DNA of 64,000 nt from Sphingobacterium haloxyli (GTDB lineage Bacteria; Bacteroidota; Bacteroidia; Sphingobacteriales; Sphingobacteriaceae). The translations under genes were made by a program, and so were the position numbers. A model generated the notes under the pieces. It searched no databases and was not told the origin of the DNA. It saw only the letters and a program-made list of their open reading frames with translations. The stretch is from contig NZ_PVBQ01000002.1 of the NCBI RefSeq assembly GCF_002980525.1, positions 372,001-436,000 on the forward strand, written 5' to 3'. How positions within the stretch are numbered: position 1 is the stretch's first letter; each line of letters opens with the position of its first letter. Positions 44,339 to 53,745 of this stretch are shown piece by piece.

Positions 44339-47300
44339 ATGAAGCATTTCGCAATTATGTTAGTCTTGTTTCCGTACCTCTTTGTGTCACAGTCTTTCTC
44401 TAAAGAAAACGGTTCGCCCGTTACGGCAAGCGAACAACGCAACATCAGGTTAAACGTTGGAGGGGCACAGGAGCTAATTCCTATTACAGGTTCAGTAACC
44501 GATGTTAATGGAAACCCAATTAGTAATGTATCTGTACAAGAAAAAGGAACCAATACCGGCACAGTAACAGCAATAGATGGAAGCTATGCCATTAATGTGA
44601 GCAATGGCGCCGCGACGCTGATATTTACATATGTAGGATATGAGGTGCAGGAAATCGTGGTGGAGAACAAGCCTACCATAGATGTGGTGCTCTTGGTAAA
44701 CGAAAGTGAACTGGACGAAGTTGTTGTCATTGGTTACCAATCCATACGTAAAAAGGATCTGACGGGTGCTGCTACGTTAGTGAACACGAGAAATACAGAT
44801 ACGAAGGTCGCAAGATCTCTTCCAGAAGCCCTGCAGGGGCAGTCCTCGGGAGTGGTGGTGAGAAACTCCGGAGGGCCTGGTCAGGGTGCCGTTGTCAACA
44901 TCAGGGGCTTAAGCACCTTATATGGCAATGCTAGTCCTTTGTATGTAATAGACGGGATGCTCTCAGATCCTAATGTAACTATTAATACAAATGACATTGA
45001 AAGTATTCAGGTGTTGAAAGACGCTTCAGCAGCTGCTATCTATGGAGCTAGATCCGCCAACGGCGTGATCATTATCACCACTAAGAAGGGCAAGATAGGC
45101 GCTCCAATGGCGGTGAACGCTTCTGCAAGATATAGCGTGGTGAATCTGCCAGAAATGTACGATATGATGAGCGGGCCGGAATATGTGGCCATGAACAGGC
45201 AAGCTTATGAAAATGCGGGATATACACAGCAGGCGGCAGTAGCCAATTATGACGGTACGGATGTGGATTGGGCAGACGAACTTTTCCGCACAGGAGCTAT
45301 CCAAGATTACAGCGTCTCTTTATCCGGTGGAGGCAATGGGTCTAAGTACTTCATGTCCGGTGCTTACTTCAACGATGTAGGTACGGTGATTGAGCGGAAA
45401 TTTGACCGGGCAGCATTGCGCATCAATACCGAAACCTCAAGAGGTCGCTTTCGGGTAGGTGAAAATATCCTGATATCGTCGACGCATGGTCGTGCGCCCT
45501 TTTCTGGGGGTGCCTTCGGGGGGAACCCCTTCTACGATGCATTCAGTATGCTCCCTATTATTCCAATTCAGCGTCCTGATTTTGTAAGCGATGCCAACCC
45601 TGGTGGTTGGGGTATCGGCTCAGATTACGCTCGAACGTATTCCAGAAACCAACTCGCGCAGGCTTACATTACCAACTCCACCTATAATTACGTCAAGCTG
45701 ATGGGAAATGTATACGGAGAGGCAGATATTACCGACTGGCTGACATATCGCTTAAATGCCGGTTTAGAGACCAGTTTCGACAAGAGTACCAACTTACGAG
45801 GCCGAGGAATATGGTATTGGAATCAGATTAACGCACCAACAAGAATAGATGAAGAGCGCTCACAGTTTTTAAGCTACTTGTTTGAGCATACACTGAATTT
45901 TAACAAAACTTTCGACAAGCATCAGCTGAACGGTGTGGTAGGTTACACACAACAAACCATCGGTAGGGAAGGCATCGGTGCGGGGAAAACAGATTTGCTT
46001 GAAGCTGGAGATATCTATTTCACCACGATCAACTCGGCTACCGGAGAAAATACTTCTTCCGGTAGCAGGGGCAGGAATTTTATTGACTCTTGGTTAGGAC
46101 GGCTCAACTATACTTTTGATGACCGTTACTTAGCTACCTTTACTTTCCGGTCTGATAAGGACTCCAGATTCTCTAGAAATTACCGTACAGGGTTTTTCCC
46201 TTCAGGGGCTTTAGCCTGGCGGATTAGTAATGAGCGGTTTTTCGATGTCGATTGGGTGTCTGAATTAAAATTACGAGGTTCGTACGGACTGCTTGGCGCC
46301 GCTAATTTGTCAAATTACCAATATATCGGCTTGATTAATCAGGCTCCACGAGCGATATTCGGGACGGATGAGCAGATCGCTCATGTAGGCGCTACACAGG
46401 TAAGGCTGGTGGATCCCAATCTGCGATGGGAAGAGAAAGCTACATTGAACCTGGGTTTTGATGCCTCTTTGTTCAACAGGCAGCTGGATGTCTCTTTTAA
46501 TGTGTTCAGGTCGGTGACATCCGATGTGCTGCTTTACCTGCCAATTCCTGGCTATATCGGCAGTTTGGGCGGAGATATATTTACCAATATGGGCTCCATT
46601 GAAAACAAAGGGGTGGAACTCGAATTGACTTATCGACCGCAGTCTCAGAATGAAAGTGGTTTCCAATGGGATATTAGTGGAAACATCAGCTTTATCCGTA
46701 ACAACGTGCTATCATTGGGCAATCTTGGCATTGACCCCGCAACCGGTCTCGCTCGGAACTATATTCAATCGGGCAATACGCGCACACAAGTGGGACGTTC
46801 GATCGGTGAATATTATGTCATATTAACCGATGGTATCTTTCAGAACCAAGCTGAAATTGATGAACATCGGGCGCAGGCTGGTATTGCCAAGCCCGGCGAC
46901 ATCCGGTACATTAACTTACAGGATATGGGAACCGGAAACGATATCAACTCTGAAGACCGGACATTTGCCGGTACCCCCTGGCCTGTATTTACGTCCGGCC
47001 TGATGTTCAACGGATATTACAGAAACTTCACACTAAATTTACAGCTTTATGGTGTGTATGGCACGAAGCTCTATAACGACATGCGCCGTGACTTTGACGG
47101 CATGGGGTATTCCAACTACCGGAAAGGAATTATGCCTTGGACTGCTGAAAACCCTACGGATTTTCCCCGTCTAGGCGTATCTTACACCAGCAATACACCG
47201 GGCGATCGGGGAGTTGACCAGGGTATTCAATCCAATGTACGGGGCGATACCAACAGATGGCTGGAAAATGGATCCTACCTGCGGTTGAGTAATGTACAGC

Positions 47301-47512
47301 TGGGATATAATTTGCCGCAGCGCCTATTGCAAAAGTGGCATATACCTTCCTTACAAGTGTACGTCAGCGGTCAGAATTTACTTACGATAACAAATTATTC
47401 GGGACTCGATCCGGATGTGGTGGGTGCTAATGCAAACCTAGAGCCCGGCGTGGACGTTGGAGGTTGGCCACCCAACCGTATTGTATCATTTGGTATAGCA
47501 TTAGGCTTGTGA
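44339..47512 (+). CDS. SusC/RagA TonB-dependent outer-membrane transporter
   Basis: A 1057-residue transporter with signal peptide (LVLFPYLFVSQSFS), a carboxypeptidase-like domain (GSVTDVNGNPISNVSVQEKG), TonB box DEVVVIGYQSIRKKDLTGAA, plug motifs (SPLYVIDGMLSDPN, IESIQVLKDASAAAIYGARS) and a barrel ending PPNRIVSFGIALGL. There is no STN domain, fitting control by the HTCS through the operator at 44125 rather than by the nearby sigma factor. It is the head of the operon with SusD, a glycan-binding lipoprotein and GH43. The 163-base gap to SusD is unusually long for a SusC/SusD pair and contains a regulatory-looking hairpin. Confidence 0.95.
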   Translation: MKHFAIMLVLFPYLFVSQSFSKENGSPVTASEQRNIRLNVGGAQELIPITGSVTDVNGNPISNVSVQEKGTNTGTVTAIDGSYAINVSNGAATLIFTYVGYEVQEIVVENKPTIDVVLLVNESELDEVVVIGYQSIRKKDLTGAATLVNTRNTDTKVARSLPEALQGQSSGVVVRNSGGPGQGAVVNIRGLSTLYGNASPLYVIDGMLSDPNVTINTNDIESIQVLKDASAAAIYGARSANGVIIITTKKGKIGAPMAVNASARYSVVNLPEMYDMMSGPEYVAMNRQAYENAGYTQQAAVANYDGTDVDWADELFRTGAIQDYSVSLSGGGNGSKYFMSGAYFNDVGTVIERKFDRAALRINTETSRGRFRVGENILISSTHGRAPFSGGAFGGNPFYDAFSMLPIIPIQRPDFVSDANPGGWGIGSDYARTYSRNQLAQAYITNSTYNYVKLMGNVYGEADITDWLTYRLNAGLETSFDKSTNLRGRGIWYWNQINAPTRIDEERSQFLSYLFEHTLNFNKTFDKHQLNGVVGYTQQTIGREGIGAGKTDLLEAGDIYFTTINSATGENTSSGSRGRNFIDSWLGRLNYTFDDRYLATFTFRSDKDSRFSRNYRTGFFPSGALAWRISNERFFDVDWVSELKLRGSYGLLGAANLSNYQYIGLINQAPRAIFGTDEQIAHVGATQVRLVDPNLRWEEKATLNLGFDASLFNRQLDVSFNVFRSVTSDVLLYLPIPGYIGSLGGDIFTNMGSIENKGVELELTYRPQSQNESGFQWDISGNISFIRNNVLSLGNLGIDPATGLARNYIQSGNTRTQVGRSIGEYYVILTDGIFQNQAEIDEHRAQAGIAKPGDIRYINLQDMGTGNDINSEDRTFAGTPWPVFTSGLMFNGYYRNFTLNLQLYGVYGTKLYNDMRRDFDGMGYSNYRKGIMPWTAENPTDFPRLGVSYTSNTPGDRGVDQGIQSNVRGDTNRWLENGSYLRLSNVQLGYNLPQRLLQKWHIPSLQVYVSGQNLLTITNYSGLDPDVVGANANLEPGVDVGGWPPNRIVSFGIALGL

Positions 47513-47621
47513 TTAAGGATGAACGAAAAATGAAGAGCATAATGAAACCATCATGATGTATTCGAACCATAGGGGATGAATAAACCTGATAACGTCATCA
47601 ACCATAAAAGAAAATAAACGG

Positions 47622-47677
47622 ATGAAACCTCCACGATAGTGCTTCTAACGCAAAGGCAATGAAAAAGGAGGTTTCAT
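47622..47677 (+). promoter_or_regulatory. Hairpin sequestering the SusD ribosome-binding site and start codon
   Basis: ATGAAACCTCC (47622-47632) is the exact reverse complement of GGAGGTTTCAT (47667-47677). The right arm contains the Shine-Dalgarno GGAGG (47667-47671) and the first two bases of the ATG at 47676. The 34-base loop is A-rich. Formed in mRNA, this 11-bp stem would block initiation at SusD, so it could be a translational switch or a device setting the SusC/SusD ratio. Confidence 0.6.
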
Positions 47678-49241
47678 GAGGCAATTAAAAAGCAAATTAT
47701 TTCGGATGAAAACATGGACACTAATATTAACAGCTATCGTTTTTTTCTCTGTCTCGTGTAAGAGAAATTTTGACGAACCGAATCCCGATATGCTAACGGG
47801 TGATTCTTACTGGCAGGATGAAGATGATGCCGTTAAAGGAATCAATGCGGTATACAGCGGCCTGAACAGAAGCAACAACTATTATAACCGTTGGATGCAC
47901 TTTCTGTATTTATTAAGATCGGATGAAGGCTTTGGTTCGGGCGGCGATATCGGCTTGAACAATAATATGGCGTTTGCCTACACCAGCAACAATACCGGCA
48001 GCGGGCAATGGAATGCTATTTTTCATGTAAACTATCGTGCGAATCTAGTCATCGCCAATGTGCCACAAATTAGTATGGACGAAACCCTGAAAAAACGTGT
48101 CGTAGCCGAAGCAAAATTTTTACGCGCGCTAAATTATTTTAACCTCGTCGTATTTTGGGGACGTCCTCCGTTGGTGCTGGCACCGTTGTTACCTACGGAT
48201 TATCCACCCAACGCAACACCGGCGCAAGTGTACGCGCAGATTGAAGCGGACTTGACGGAAGCGTTGGCCGATTTGCCAGTTTCATATGATGCCGCCGATG
48301 TCGGCCGGGTTACCAAAGGGGCTGCGCACGGACTGCTCGCTAAAGTCTATTTGCAACAGGGTAGGTTCAATGAGGCGAAAGACGTCATGGAATGGTTAGT
48401 GACCGGACAGGGCGCAACTCATTATGGCTTGATGGCCAATTATGCAGATAATTTCGATAAAGACCATGAGAACAACCAGGAATCGGTTTATGAAATTCAA
48501 TACAAAGAGAATCCTGCGGAAAACGGCGATGATGATACCAATCCAGGTATCAGTTTAAATACCGGCACGTCAGTTGCCAAGTTCCTGGCTCCACCTGCTC
48601 CGGGTCCGGGATATGCAGACGGAGCTGCTAGACGTTGGATCGTGGAAAGTTTTGAAATAGAAAGGACTGTTGACAACCAAAGAGACCCTCGCGCTGCCGT
48701 GAGTTTCCTCTACGATTATGCCGATGAGCGTGGCCCTGCCTTTACGATGGTATACGGCCAAACTTGGCAACAACGCTATGGCGTGAATGACAAAAGGGTA
48801 TGGTTCAGAAAATTGTTGAACGATCACTGGAGAAATGATGAGAATTTCAGCTCACCAAACAATTACCGGATGATACGGTATGCCGATATTCTGCTAATGT
48901 ATGCCGAATGTCTTAACGAAATAGGGCAGACCGGAAATGCCTATGCGTATGTGGATATGGTACGCGCACGTGTCAACTTGCCTTCGTTGACCGTGGCTAA
49001 GCCGGGGCTAAATCAGGAGGCTTTCCGCCAGCAGATCAAGCACGAAAGGTTGTTGGAGTTGGCGGGTGAAGGGTGGCGCTATTTCGATATGGTGCGCTGG
49101 GGTGAACTGGCCAACAATTTGGAGGTTCTGAAGGAGCGGGATGCAGACTTCAATAATTTTGTGCCGGGCAAGCATGAATGGTATCCTATTCCGCAGTCCG
49201 ATATAGATAACTCCAATTTGACCCAAAATCCAGGATATTGA
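47676..49241 (+). CDS. SusD/RagB-family glycan-binding lipoprotein
   Basis: A 521-residue SusD homolog. The perfectly placed GGAGG selects ATG 47676 (MRQLKSKLFRMKTW), a basic start followed by a hydrophobic core and lipobox FFSVSC; ATG 47706 is possible but lacks this site. SusD hallmarks are KFLRALNYFNLVVFWGRPPL, AHGLLAKVYLQQGRFNEAKD, MIRYADILLMYAECLNEIG and RLLELAGEGWRYFDMVRWGE, ending YPIPQSDIDNSNLTQNPGY. Partner of the upstream SusC. Confidence 0.95.
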   Translation: MRQLKSKLFRMKTWTLILTAIVFFSVSCKRNFDEPNPDMLTGDSYWQDEDDAVKGINAVYSGLNRSNNYYNRWMHFLYLLRSDEGFGSGGDIGLNNNMAFAYTSNNTGSGQWNAIFHVNYRANLVIANVPQISMDETLKKRVVAEAKFLRALNYFNLVVFWGRPPLVLAPLLPTDYPPNATPAQVYAQIEADLTEALADLPVSYDAADVGRVTKGAAHGLLAKVYLQQGRFNEAKDVMEWLVTGQGATHYGLMANYADNFDKDHENNQESVYEIQYKENPAENGDDDTNPGISLNTGTSVAKFLAPPAPGPGYADGAARRWIVESFEIERTVDNQRDPRAAVSFLYDYADERGPAFTMVYGQTWQQRYGVNDKRVWFRKLLNDHWRNDENFSSPNNYRMIRYADILLMYAECLNEIGQTGNAYAYVDMVRARVNLPSLTVAKPGLNQEAFRQQIKHERLLELAGEGWRYFDMVRWGELANNLEVLKERDADFNNFVPGKHEWYPIPQSDIDNSNLTQNPGY

Positions 49242-49281
49242 CATGGTGGCAGGATGACTTGAAAATACAACCTTAAAGATC

Positions 49282-50049
49282 ATGAACATGAAAAAGTTAA
49301 CGTACCTATTTCTATTTTGCCTAATATTTATGGTGACGAGTTGTAAAGACGATGTGGAAATCCCCTCGAGTACACAACCGCCGACGATCAGTCTTCAGGC
49401 CGACGCAATTGCGGTGGCCAACGGAAACTATATACTAAAAGCCGAAGGAAGGAGTGCTTACGGTGGCGCCAAGCTCCGCAAAGTTGAGTTTTACAAAGGA
49501 GATGAAAAAATCGGTGAAAAAAATATCGCGCCGTATACACTAACGTATCTGGTGACGGAAAATATACCCGAGCAGGAGTTATCTTTTTACGCTATTTTGT
49601 TCGACGTTAACGGGAACAGTGTCAAAAGCGATATCGTAACAGCAAAAGTTAGCGTATTACCTATTCGGATAGAGGCTGAAAATGCCGTATTGCGGGGCTT
49701 GGCGAAAGTCGCTACGGATCCGGCCACGCGAGAAACCTCTTCTAATCAGGCGAAGGTTGGAGCGATAGACAATGCAGAAAGCGGCATTGATGCAACGATC
49801 GAGATTCACACAGCTGGGGAGTATCTGATCCGGGTAGCTGCGGGGAGTGGTTTCAACGATACTTCACACAAAATTTATATTGACGACAAAGAAGCTGAAG
49901 CGCAAATTTATAATATTCCCAACCTCGGATGGAATGTGTGGCAGACTTTTGACCTGATATTTGATCTGGAAGTCGGGAACCACAAAATAAGCATTCGCCG
50001 TAACAGCGGCTACGGTGAATTGGACTATTTAGAATATTCAAAGCGATAA
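49282..50049 (+). CDS. Surface glycan-binding lipoprotein (Ig-like plus CBM6/35-like)
   Basis: A 255-residue lipoprotein (IFMVTSC lipobox) in the position where PULs encode SusE/F-type or other surface glycan-binding proteins. The first half (TISLQADAIAVANGNYILKA, VEFYKGDEKIGEKNIAPYTL) is an Ig-like domain of the type preceding CBMs. The second half starts RIEAENAVLRGLAKV and contains AGEYLIRVAAGSGFND, KIYIDDKEA and GNHKISIRRNSGYGELDYLEY, the pattern of CBM6/CBM35 beta-sandwiches. It should bind the polysaccharide on the cell surface and aid the GH43 encoded 9 bases downstream. Confidence 0.8.
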   Translation: MNMKKLTYLFLFCLIFMVTSCKDDVEIPSSTQPPTISLQADAIAVANGNYILKAEGRSAYGGAKLRKVEFYKGDEKIGEKNIAPYTLTYLVTENIPEQELSFYAILFDVNGNSVKSDIVTAKVSVLPIRIEAENAVLRGLAKVATDPATRETSSNQAKVGAIDNAESGIDATIEIHTAGEYLIRVAAGSGFNDTSHKIYIDDKEAEAQIYNIPNLGWNVWQTFDLIFDLEVGNHKISIRRNSGYGELDYLEYSKR

Positions 50050-50058
50050 GATACTGAT

Positions 50059-51138
50059 ATGAGAAAGTTAATGTATGTAGGATTTGTCCTGTTTTTCGTA
50101 GCTTGTGACGATAGGGGAGCAGGTCCTTACCTTGGTGTTCCGAAACCACCAGAAGCCGATCCAGAGGAAGAAGCAATGTATAGAAACCCTGTTTTCGAAC
50201 CGATTTTAGCAGATCCTACCGTGGTGAGGGATCCCCGGACGGGCGTATTCTATGCTTACGGGACGGAAGATAATTGGGGGGACGGTGCCGGGAGTCGCAT
50301 AGTACCTGTTGTTAGTTCAGAAAATTTAACTTCATGGACGTTGGTCGGACAAGCATTTTCTACAAAACCTAATTGGAAAAATTCAGGAAATATATGGGCG
50401 CCTGATGTGGTTTATACGGACGGGAGATATGTCATGTATTATTCTTATTCTACGTGGGGAGATGCTAATCCGGGGGTTGGGGTAGCGACGGCTGACCAGC
50501 CGTCAGGGCCATTTACAGATCAGGGAAAGCTTTTTACAAGTAATGAAATAAACGTGCCGAATTCTATTGATCCGCATTTCTTTGAGGAAGGAGGACATCG
50601 GTATTTATTTTGGGGAAGTTTTAGCAATGCCGCTACGCAAGGAACATATGTCGTCGATTTGAGTGATGATGGTTTGAGCATACCTGATTTATCGCAAAAG
50701 ACAAAGATTGCTGCTGGTGATTTTGAAGCTGTAATGATTCATAAACGGGAAGATTATTATTACTTCTTTGGTTCTAAGGGGAGTTGTTGTGACGGAGCCA
50801 ATAGCCAATATCGTGTATTGGTAGCACGTTCGACAAACTTAAAAGGGCCTTATCTCGATCGAGATGGGCACGACATTACGGAGCGTGGCCGTGGTACGTT
50901 ATTGCTCCAAGGGAGTGATATATTTGCCGGACCAGGTCATAATTCACGTATCATTACCGATGATGAGGGGACAGATTGGATGCTTTATCATGGTATAGAT
51001 AGGGCTCAGGGAACCGTTCCTGGAGGCGCTACAAGGCGTCCCCTGATGCTTGATAAAATAGAATGGCGAGACGGTTGGCCGTTGATAGGAGGTGCCATAC
51101 CAAGCGCAACGAGGACAAAGGCTCCCGTTTTTAATTGA
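50059..51138 (+). CDS. GH43-family glycosidase, lipoprotein
   Basis: 359-residue lipoprotein (LFFVAC lipobox) with a GH43 propeller. Active-site acids are Asp in ILADPTVVRDP, Asp in NSIDPHFF and Glu in GDFEAVMIHKR. It is a close paralog of the GH43 at 23396: EDNWGDGAGSRIVPV, GNIWAPDVVY, GTYVVDLSDDGLSI and GSKGSCCDGANSQY all have counterparts there. Last gene of the third SusC operon, followed by a bidirectional hairpin. Presumably cleaves arabinose or xylose side chains at the surface. Confidence 0.92.
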   Translation: MRKLMYVGFVLFFVACDDRGAGPYLGVPKPPEADPEEEAMYRNPVFEPILADPTVVRDPRTGVFYAYGTEDNWGDGAGSRIVPVVSSENLTSWTLVGQAFSTKPNWKNSGNIWAPDVVYTDGRYVMYYSYSTWGDANPGVGVATADQPSGPFTDQGKLFTSNEINVPNSIDPHFFEEGGHRYLFWGSFSNAATQGTYVVDLSDDGLSIPDLSQKTKIAAGDFEAVMIHKREDYYYFFGSKGSCCDGANSQYRVLVARSTNLKGPYLDRDGHDITERGRGTLLLQGSDIFAGPGHNSRIITDDEGTDWMLYHGIDRAQGTVPGGATRRPLMLDKIEWRDGWPLIGGAIPSATRTKAPVFN

Positions 51139-51164
51139 TTGGTGGAAAGAAAAACAATAAAAGA

Positions 51165-51202
51165 CTATCAACGACCCGTATGTTGATCCGGGTTGCTGAT
51201 AG
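51165..51202. terminator. Bidirectional terminator between convergent genes
   Basis: CTATCAACGACCCG (51165-51178) pairs with CGGGTTGCTGATAG (51189-51202) apart from two mismatches or wobbles, with an A-rich run upstream that becomes a T run on the minus strand. It separates the GH43 gene from the convergent trans-sulfuration gene. Confidence 0.65.
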
Positions 51203-51203
51203 C

Positions 51204-52382
51204 CTAGCCCGCTAAAGCCCCCTCAAAATCACTAATAAGATCATCGATATGCTCTATGCCTACCGAGATACGAAGGAGCCCTTTGCTAAAGGATTGCTGA
51301 TTTCCCTTTTCTCCGGCTTGATGTGCACCCCAGATGCTAGCAGGATGGGTTATCAACGATTCAATTCCACCTAAGCTTACCGCGTTGTGGAAGAATTTTA
51401 ATTTGCTTAGTATCGCTTGTGCTCTTTGGAATTGTTCCGTATCGTCTTTGCCATCGATTTCGATAGCGAGCATACCCGTGAATCCTTTCATTTGCTTTTT
51501 TGCCAACGCATGTTGGGGGTGGTTTTCAAGTCCTACATAGGCAACTTTCTTGATGGTGGGCTGTTTTTCCAACCATTGCGCTAAGGCAAGTGCGTTTTCA
51601 TTAATCTGGCGAACACGTAATGCCAATGTCTTTAAACCGCGTAGAAGCAACCAAGAGTCGAAGGGGCTTAATGATGCACCCAGTAGGAGTGACCTACGCC
51701 ACACTTGTTCGATGTATGCTGCCGAACCACATACGGCACCTGCTGTGAGGTCACTGTGTCCGCCTAGGTATTTTGTAGCGCTATGGACGATAATGTCGAT
51801 ACCGAAATCAGCTGGTATTTGGTTGATAGGCGAAGCAAAGGTGTTGTCTATCATAGTTAAGATCCCATGTTCCTTGCCCAGTTTGCCAATATACTCCAAA
51901 TCGGTAATATCAAGGTTTGGATTAGAAGGTGTTTCCACAAAGATGAGTTTCGTGTTAGGGCGAATAGCAGCTTTGAAAGCATCGTTGTCGGTTTGATCGA
52001 CTTGGGTCACCTCTACACCATACTGTAACAAAAACTCACGAATAAACGTCAATGATGCAGCGTAATGTGCTTTCTGCGTAATGATATGATCGCCGCTCTT
52101 TACGACAGCAAGGATAGCTGTACTAATTGCTGCCATGCCAGTTGCTAATACGAGTGCATCTTCTTTTTTTTCTAATTTTGCTATAAGTGCTGCAGCTTGG
52201 CTATTGTTGGGATTACCATGGCGATGATAGAATTCGGGCGATTTTGTTGCCGTCGCAGCGTGTGCAAAAGAATCTATATCGTCCGCGAGATACGTAGATG
52301 TCTGGAAGATCGGTGTTACAACCGATTTAGTCGTGTTGAAATGTTCACCTTCGTGAATTAAGGAGGTTTCTAACTTTGCCAT
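51204..52382 (-). CDS. Cystathionine gamma-synthase/lyase-family PLP enzyme
   Basis: A 392-residue trans-sulfuration enzyme from ATG 52382 (MAKLETSLIHEGEHF). PLP-fold motifs are RHGNPNNSQAAALIAKLEKK, ATGMAAISTAIL, VETPSNPNLDITDL, TMIDNTFASPINQ and the PLP-binding Lys in HSATKYLGGHSDLTAG, ending RISVGIEHIDDLISDFEGAL. Members make or cleave cystathionine or release methanethiol from methionine; the family does not allow a confident choice between these from sequence alone. It lies outside the PUL block and is probably a housekeeping gene of Met/Cys metabolism. Confidence 0.9.
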   Translation of the reverse strand: MAKLETSLIHEGEHFNTTKSVVTPIFQTSTYLADDIDSFAHAATATKSPEFYHRHGNPNNSQAAALIAKLEKKEDALVLATGMAAISTAILAVVKSGDHIITQKAHYAASLTFIREFLLQYGVEVTQVDQTDNDAFKAAIRPNTKLIFVETPSNPNLDITDLEYIGKLGKEHGILTMIDNTFASPINQIPADFGIDIIVHSATKYLGGHSDLTAGAVCGSAAYIEQVWRRSLLLGASLSPFDSWLLLRGLKTLALRVRQINENALALAQWLEKQPTIKKVAYVGLENHPQHALAKKQMKGFTGMLAIEIDGKDDTEQFQRAQAILSKLKFFHNAVSLGGIESLITHPASIWGAHQAGEKGNQQSFSKGLLRISVGIEHIDDLISDFEGALAG

Positions 52383-52400
52383 AACGGATAAAATGTAACG

Positions 52401-52408
52401 CAAAGCTA
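52401..52408 (-). promoter_or_regulatory. Candidate -7 promoter element of the PLP enzyme gene
   Basis: On the minus strand TAGCTTTG fits the Bacteroidota TAnnTTTG element, about 19 bases before the ATG at 52382. A -33 element is not clear. Confidence 0.35.
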
Positions 52409-52540
52409 ATAAATTAGTTAGCTAAATAGTAGTTTTTTGGCGCGTTTGTGGCGTGGTGACTTGATAAAAAGGAAATATTTACCTAATATTCAGATTATAT
52501 AGTATACATATCTTGAGACAGATAAATCAATCAATAAAAC

Positions 52541-53683
52541 ATGAAAAAATTAGGCGTTTTACTTGCTTTCGCAAGTTTATGTAGTTACCTAGGTCAAGCA
52601 CAAACAGATGATGGAATTATGCGACTGAACGAATTCCGTTACCAAAAAAAACGTGAAATTATAACGATTCCAAACGTGAACGGATTACAGGTTTTAAAAT
52701 GTGATTTCCATATGCATACCGTGTTCACAGATGGACATGTTTGGCCGAACGTACGTGTTCAGGAGGCCTGGAAAGAAGGGTTGGACGTGATTTCTTTTAC
52801 AGAACACGTTGAATATACGCCACATCAAGCGGACGTTAAGCCCGGTAATCTCCGCTCGTACGAATTAGCCAAAAATATGGCTGATGAAAATAATATCCTC
52901 TTGATCAAAGGAACAGAAGTGACCAGAAACACGCCTCCGGGACATTTCAATGCGCTTTTTATCGATAACGATAAGCATCTTGTCGCTGATAGAGCGAATG
53001 CGCTGGACGAGGAGGCTATCCAGGCGGTTATAGACCAAAACGCTTTTGTTTTCTGGAATCATCCAGGTTGGAAAGCGACGCAAATCGAAGGGTCTTACGA
53101 ATGGATTCCATTTGTAGAAAAAATGTATCAAGAAAAAAAATTGCACGGGATTGAGGTGGTAAATGGCTTCGGTTTTCATAAAAAAGCACTAGATTGGGCT
53201 TTAGATCGAGATTTAACCGTTATAGGGAATACAGATATTCATAATTTGATTGCCCACGATTATGATATTGAGAGAAAGGGCGTGCATCGTACCATGACGT
53301 TGGTCATGGCAGAAGATCGTTCGACTACCGCTATCCGTGAAGCGTTAGAGCGAGGTCGAACCATCGCTTGGTCCAGTAATTACTTATTTGGTAAAGAAGA
53401 GCACATCAAAGATCTTTTTCATGCATGTGTTTCGCTAGGTAGCGCTTACCATAGCAAAAAGAATGCGCAGGGTGTGGTAACCAACTATTATGAACTTAGC
53501 AATCAGAGTGACCTGTATTTCGAATTACACCTGAAGAGTGGTAAAGGCACCAAAAAGGTGACGCTTTTTCCTTCCTCTTCCCAAATCATCACTGCCCAGG
53601 AGGGCGAGTCGGAGTTAACTTACGAGGTCGTTTCGACGTATATCCGTAGTGACAAACATTTAGAAGTTAAGTTAGGCTTATAA
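52541..53683 (+). CDS. PHP-domain phosphodiesterase (Sb-PDE-like), secreted
   Basis: A 380-residue protein with signal peptide (LCSYLGQAQ) and an N-terminal PHP metal-dependent hydrolase domain: LKCDFHMHTVFTDGHVWPN with the metal-binding HxH at about 57-59, VISFTEHVEYTPHQAD, KGTEVTRNTPPGHFNALF, WNHPGW, and GNTDIHNLI. In Bacteroidota such proteins are annotated as Sb-PDE family phosphodiesterases. A C-terminal domain of about 90 residues (LYFELHLKSGKGTKKVTLFP) is beta-rich. Substrate unknown; phosphodiesters of organic compounds or nucleic acid-derived molecules are the family's known type. Convergent with mfd, separated by a strong terminator. Confidence 0.85.
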   Translation: MKKLGVLLAFASLCSYLGQAQTDDGIMRLNEFRYQKKREIITIPNVNGLQVLKCDFHMHTVFTDGHVWPNVRVQEAWKEGLDVISFTEHVEYTPHQADVKPGNLRSYELAKNMADENNILLIKGTEVTRNTPPGHFNALFIDNDKHLVADRANALDEEAIQAVIDQNAFVFWNHPGWKATQIEGSYEWIPFVEKMYQEKKLHGIEVVNGFGFHKKALDWALDRDLTVIGNTDIHNLIAHDYDIERKGVHRTMTLVMAEDRSTTAIREALERGRTIAWSSNYLFGKEEHIKDLFHACVSLGSAYHSKKNAQGVVTNYYELSNQSDLYFELHLKSGKGTKKVTLFPSSSQIITAQEGESELTYEVVSTYIRSDKHLEVKLGL

Positions 53684-53714
53684 TATAATGCATCGCGAAA
53701 ATAGCTAAAACGCG

Positions 53715-53740
53715 GAGGTCAGCATCGACGTGCTGACCTC
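53715..53740. terminator. Bidirectional intrinsic terminator
   Basis: GAGGTCAGCA (53715-53724) and TGCTGACCTC (53731-53740) form a perfect 10-bp stem with a 6-base loop between two convergent genes. On the minus strand T runs follow after four GC bases; the plus side is less T-rich. Confidence 0.75.
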
Positions 53741-53745
53741 TACGT

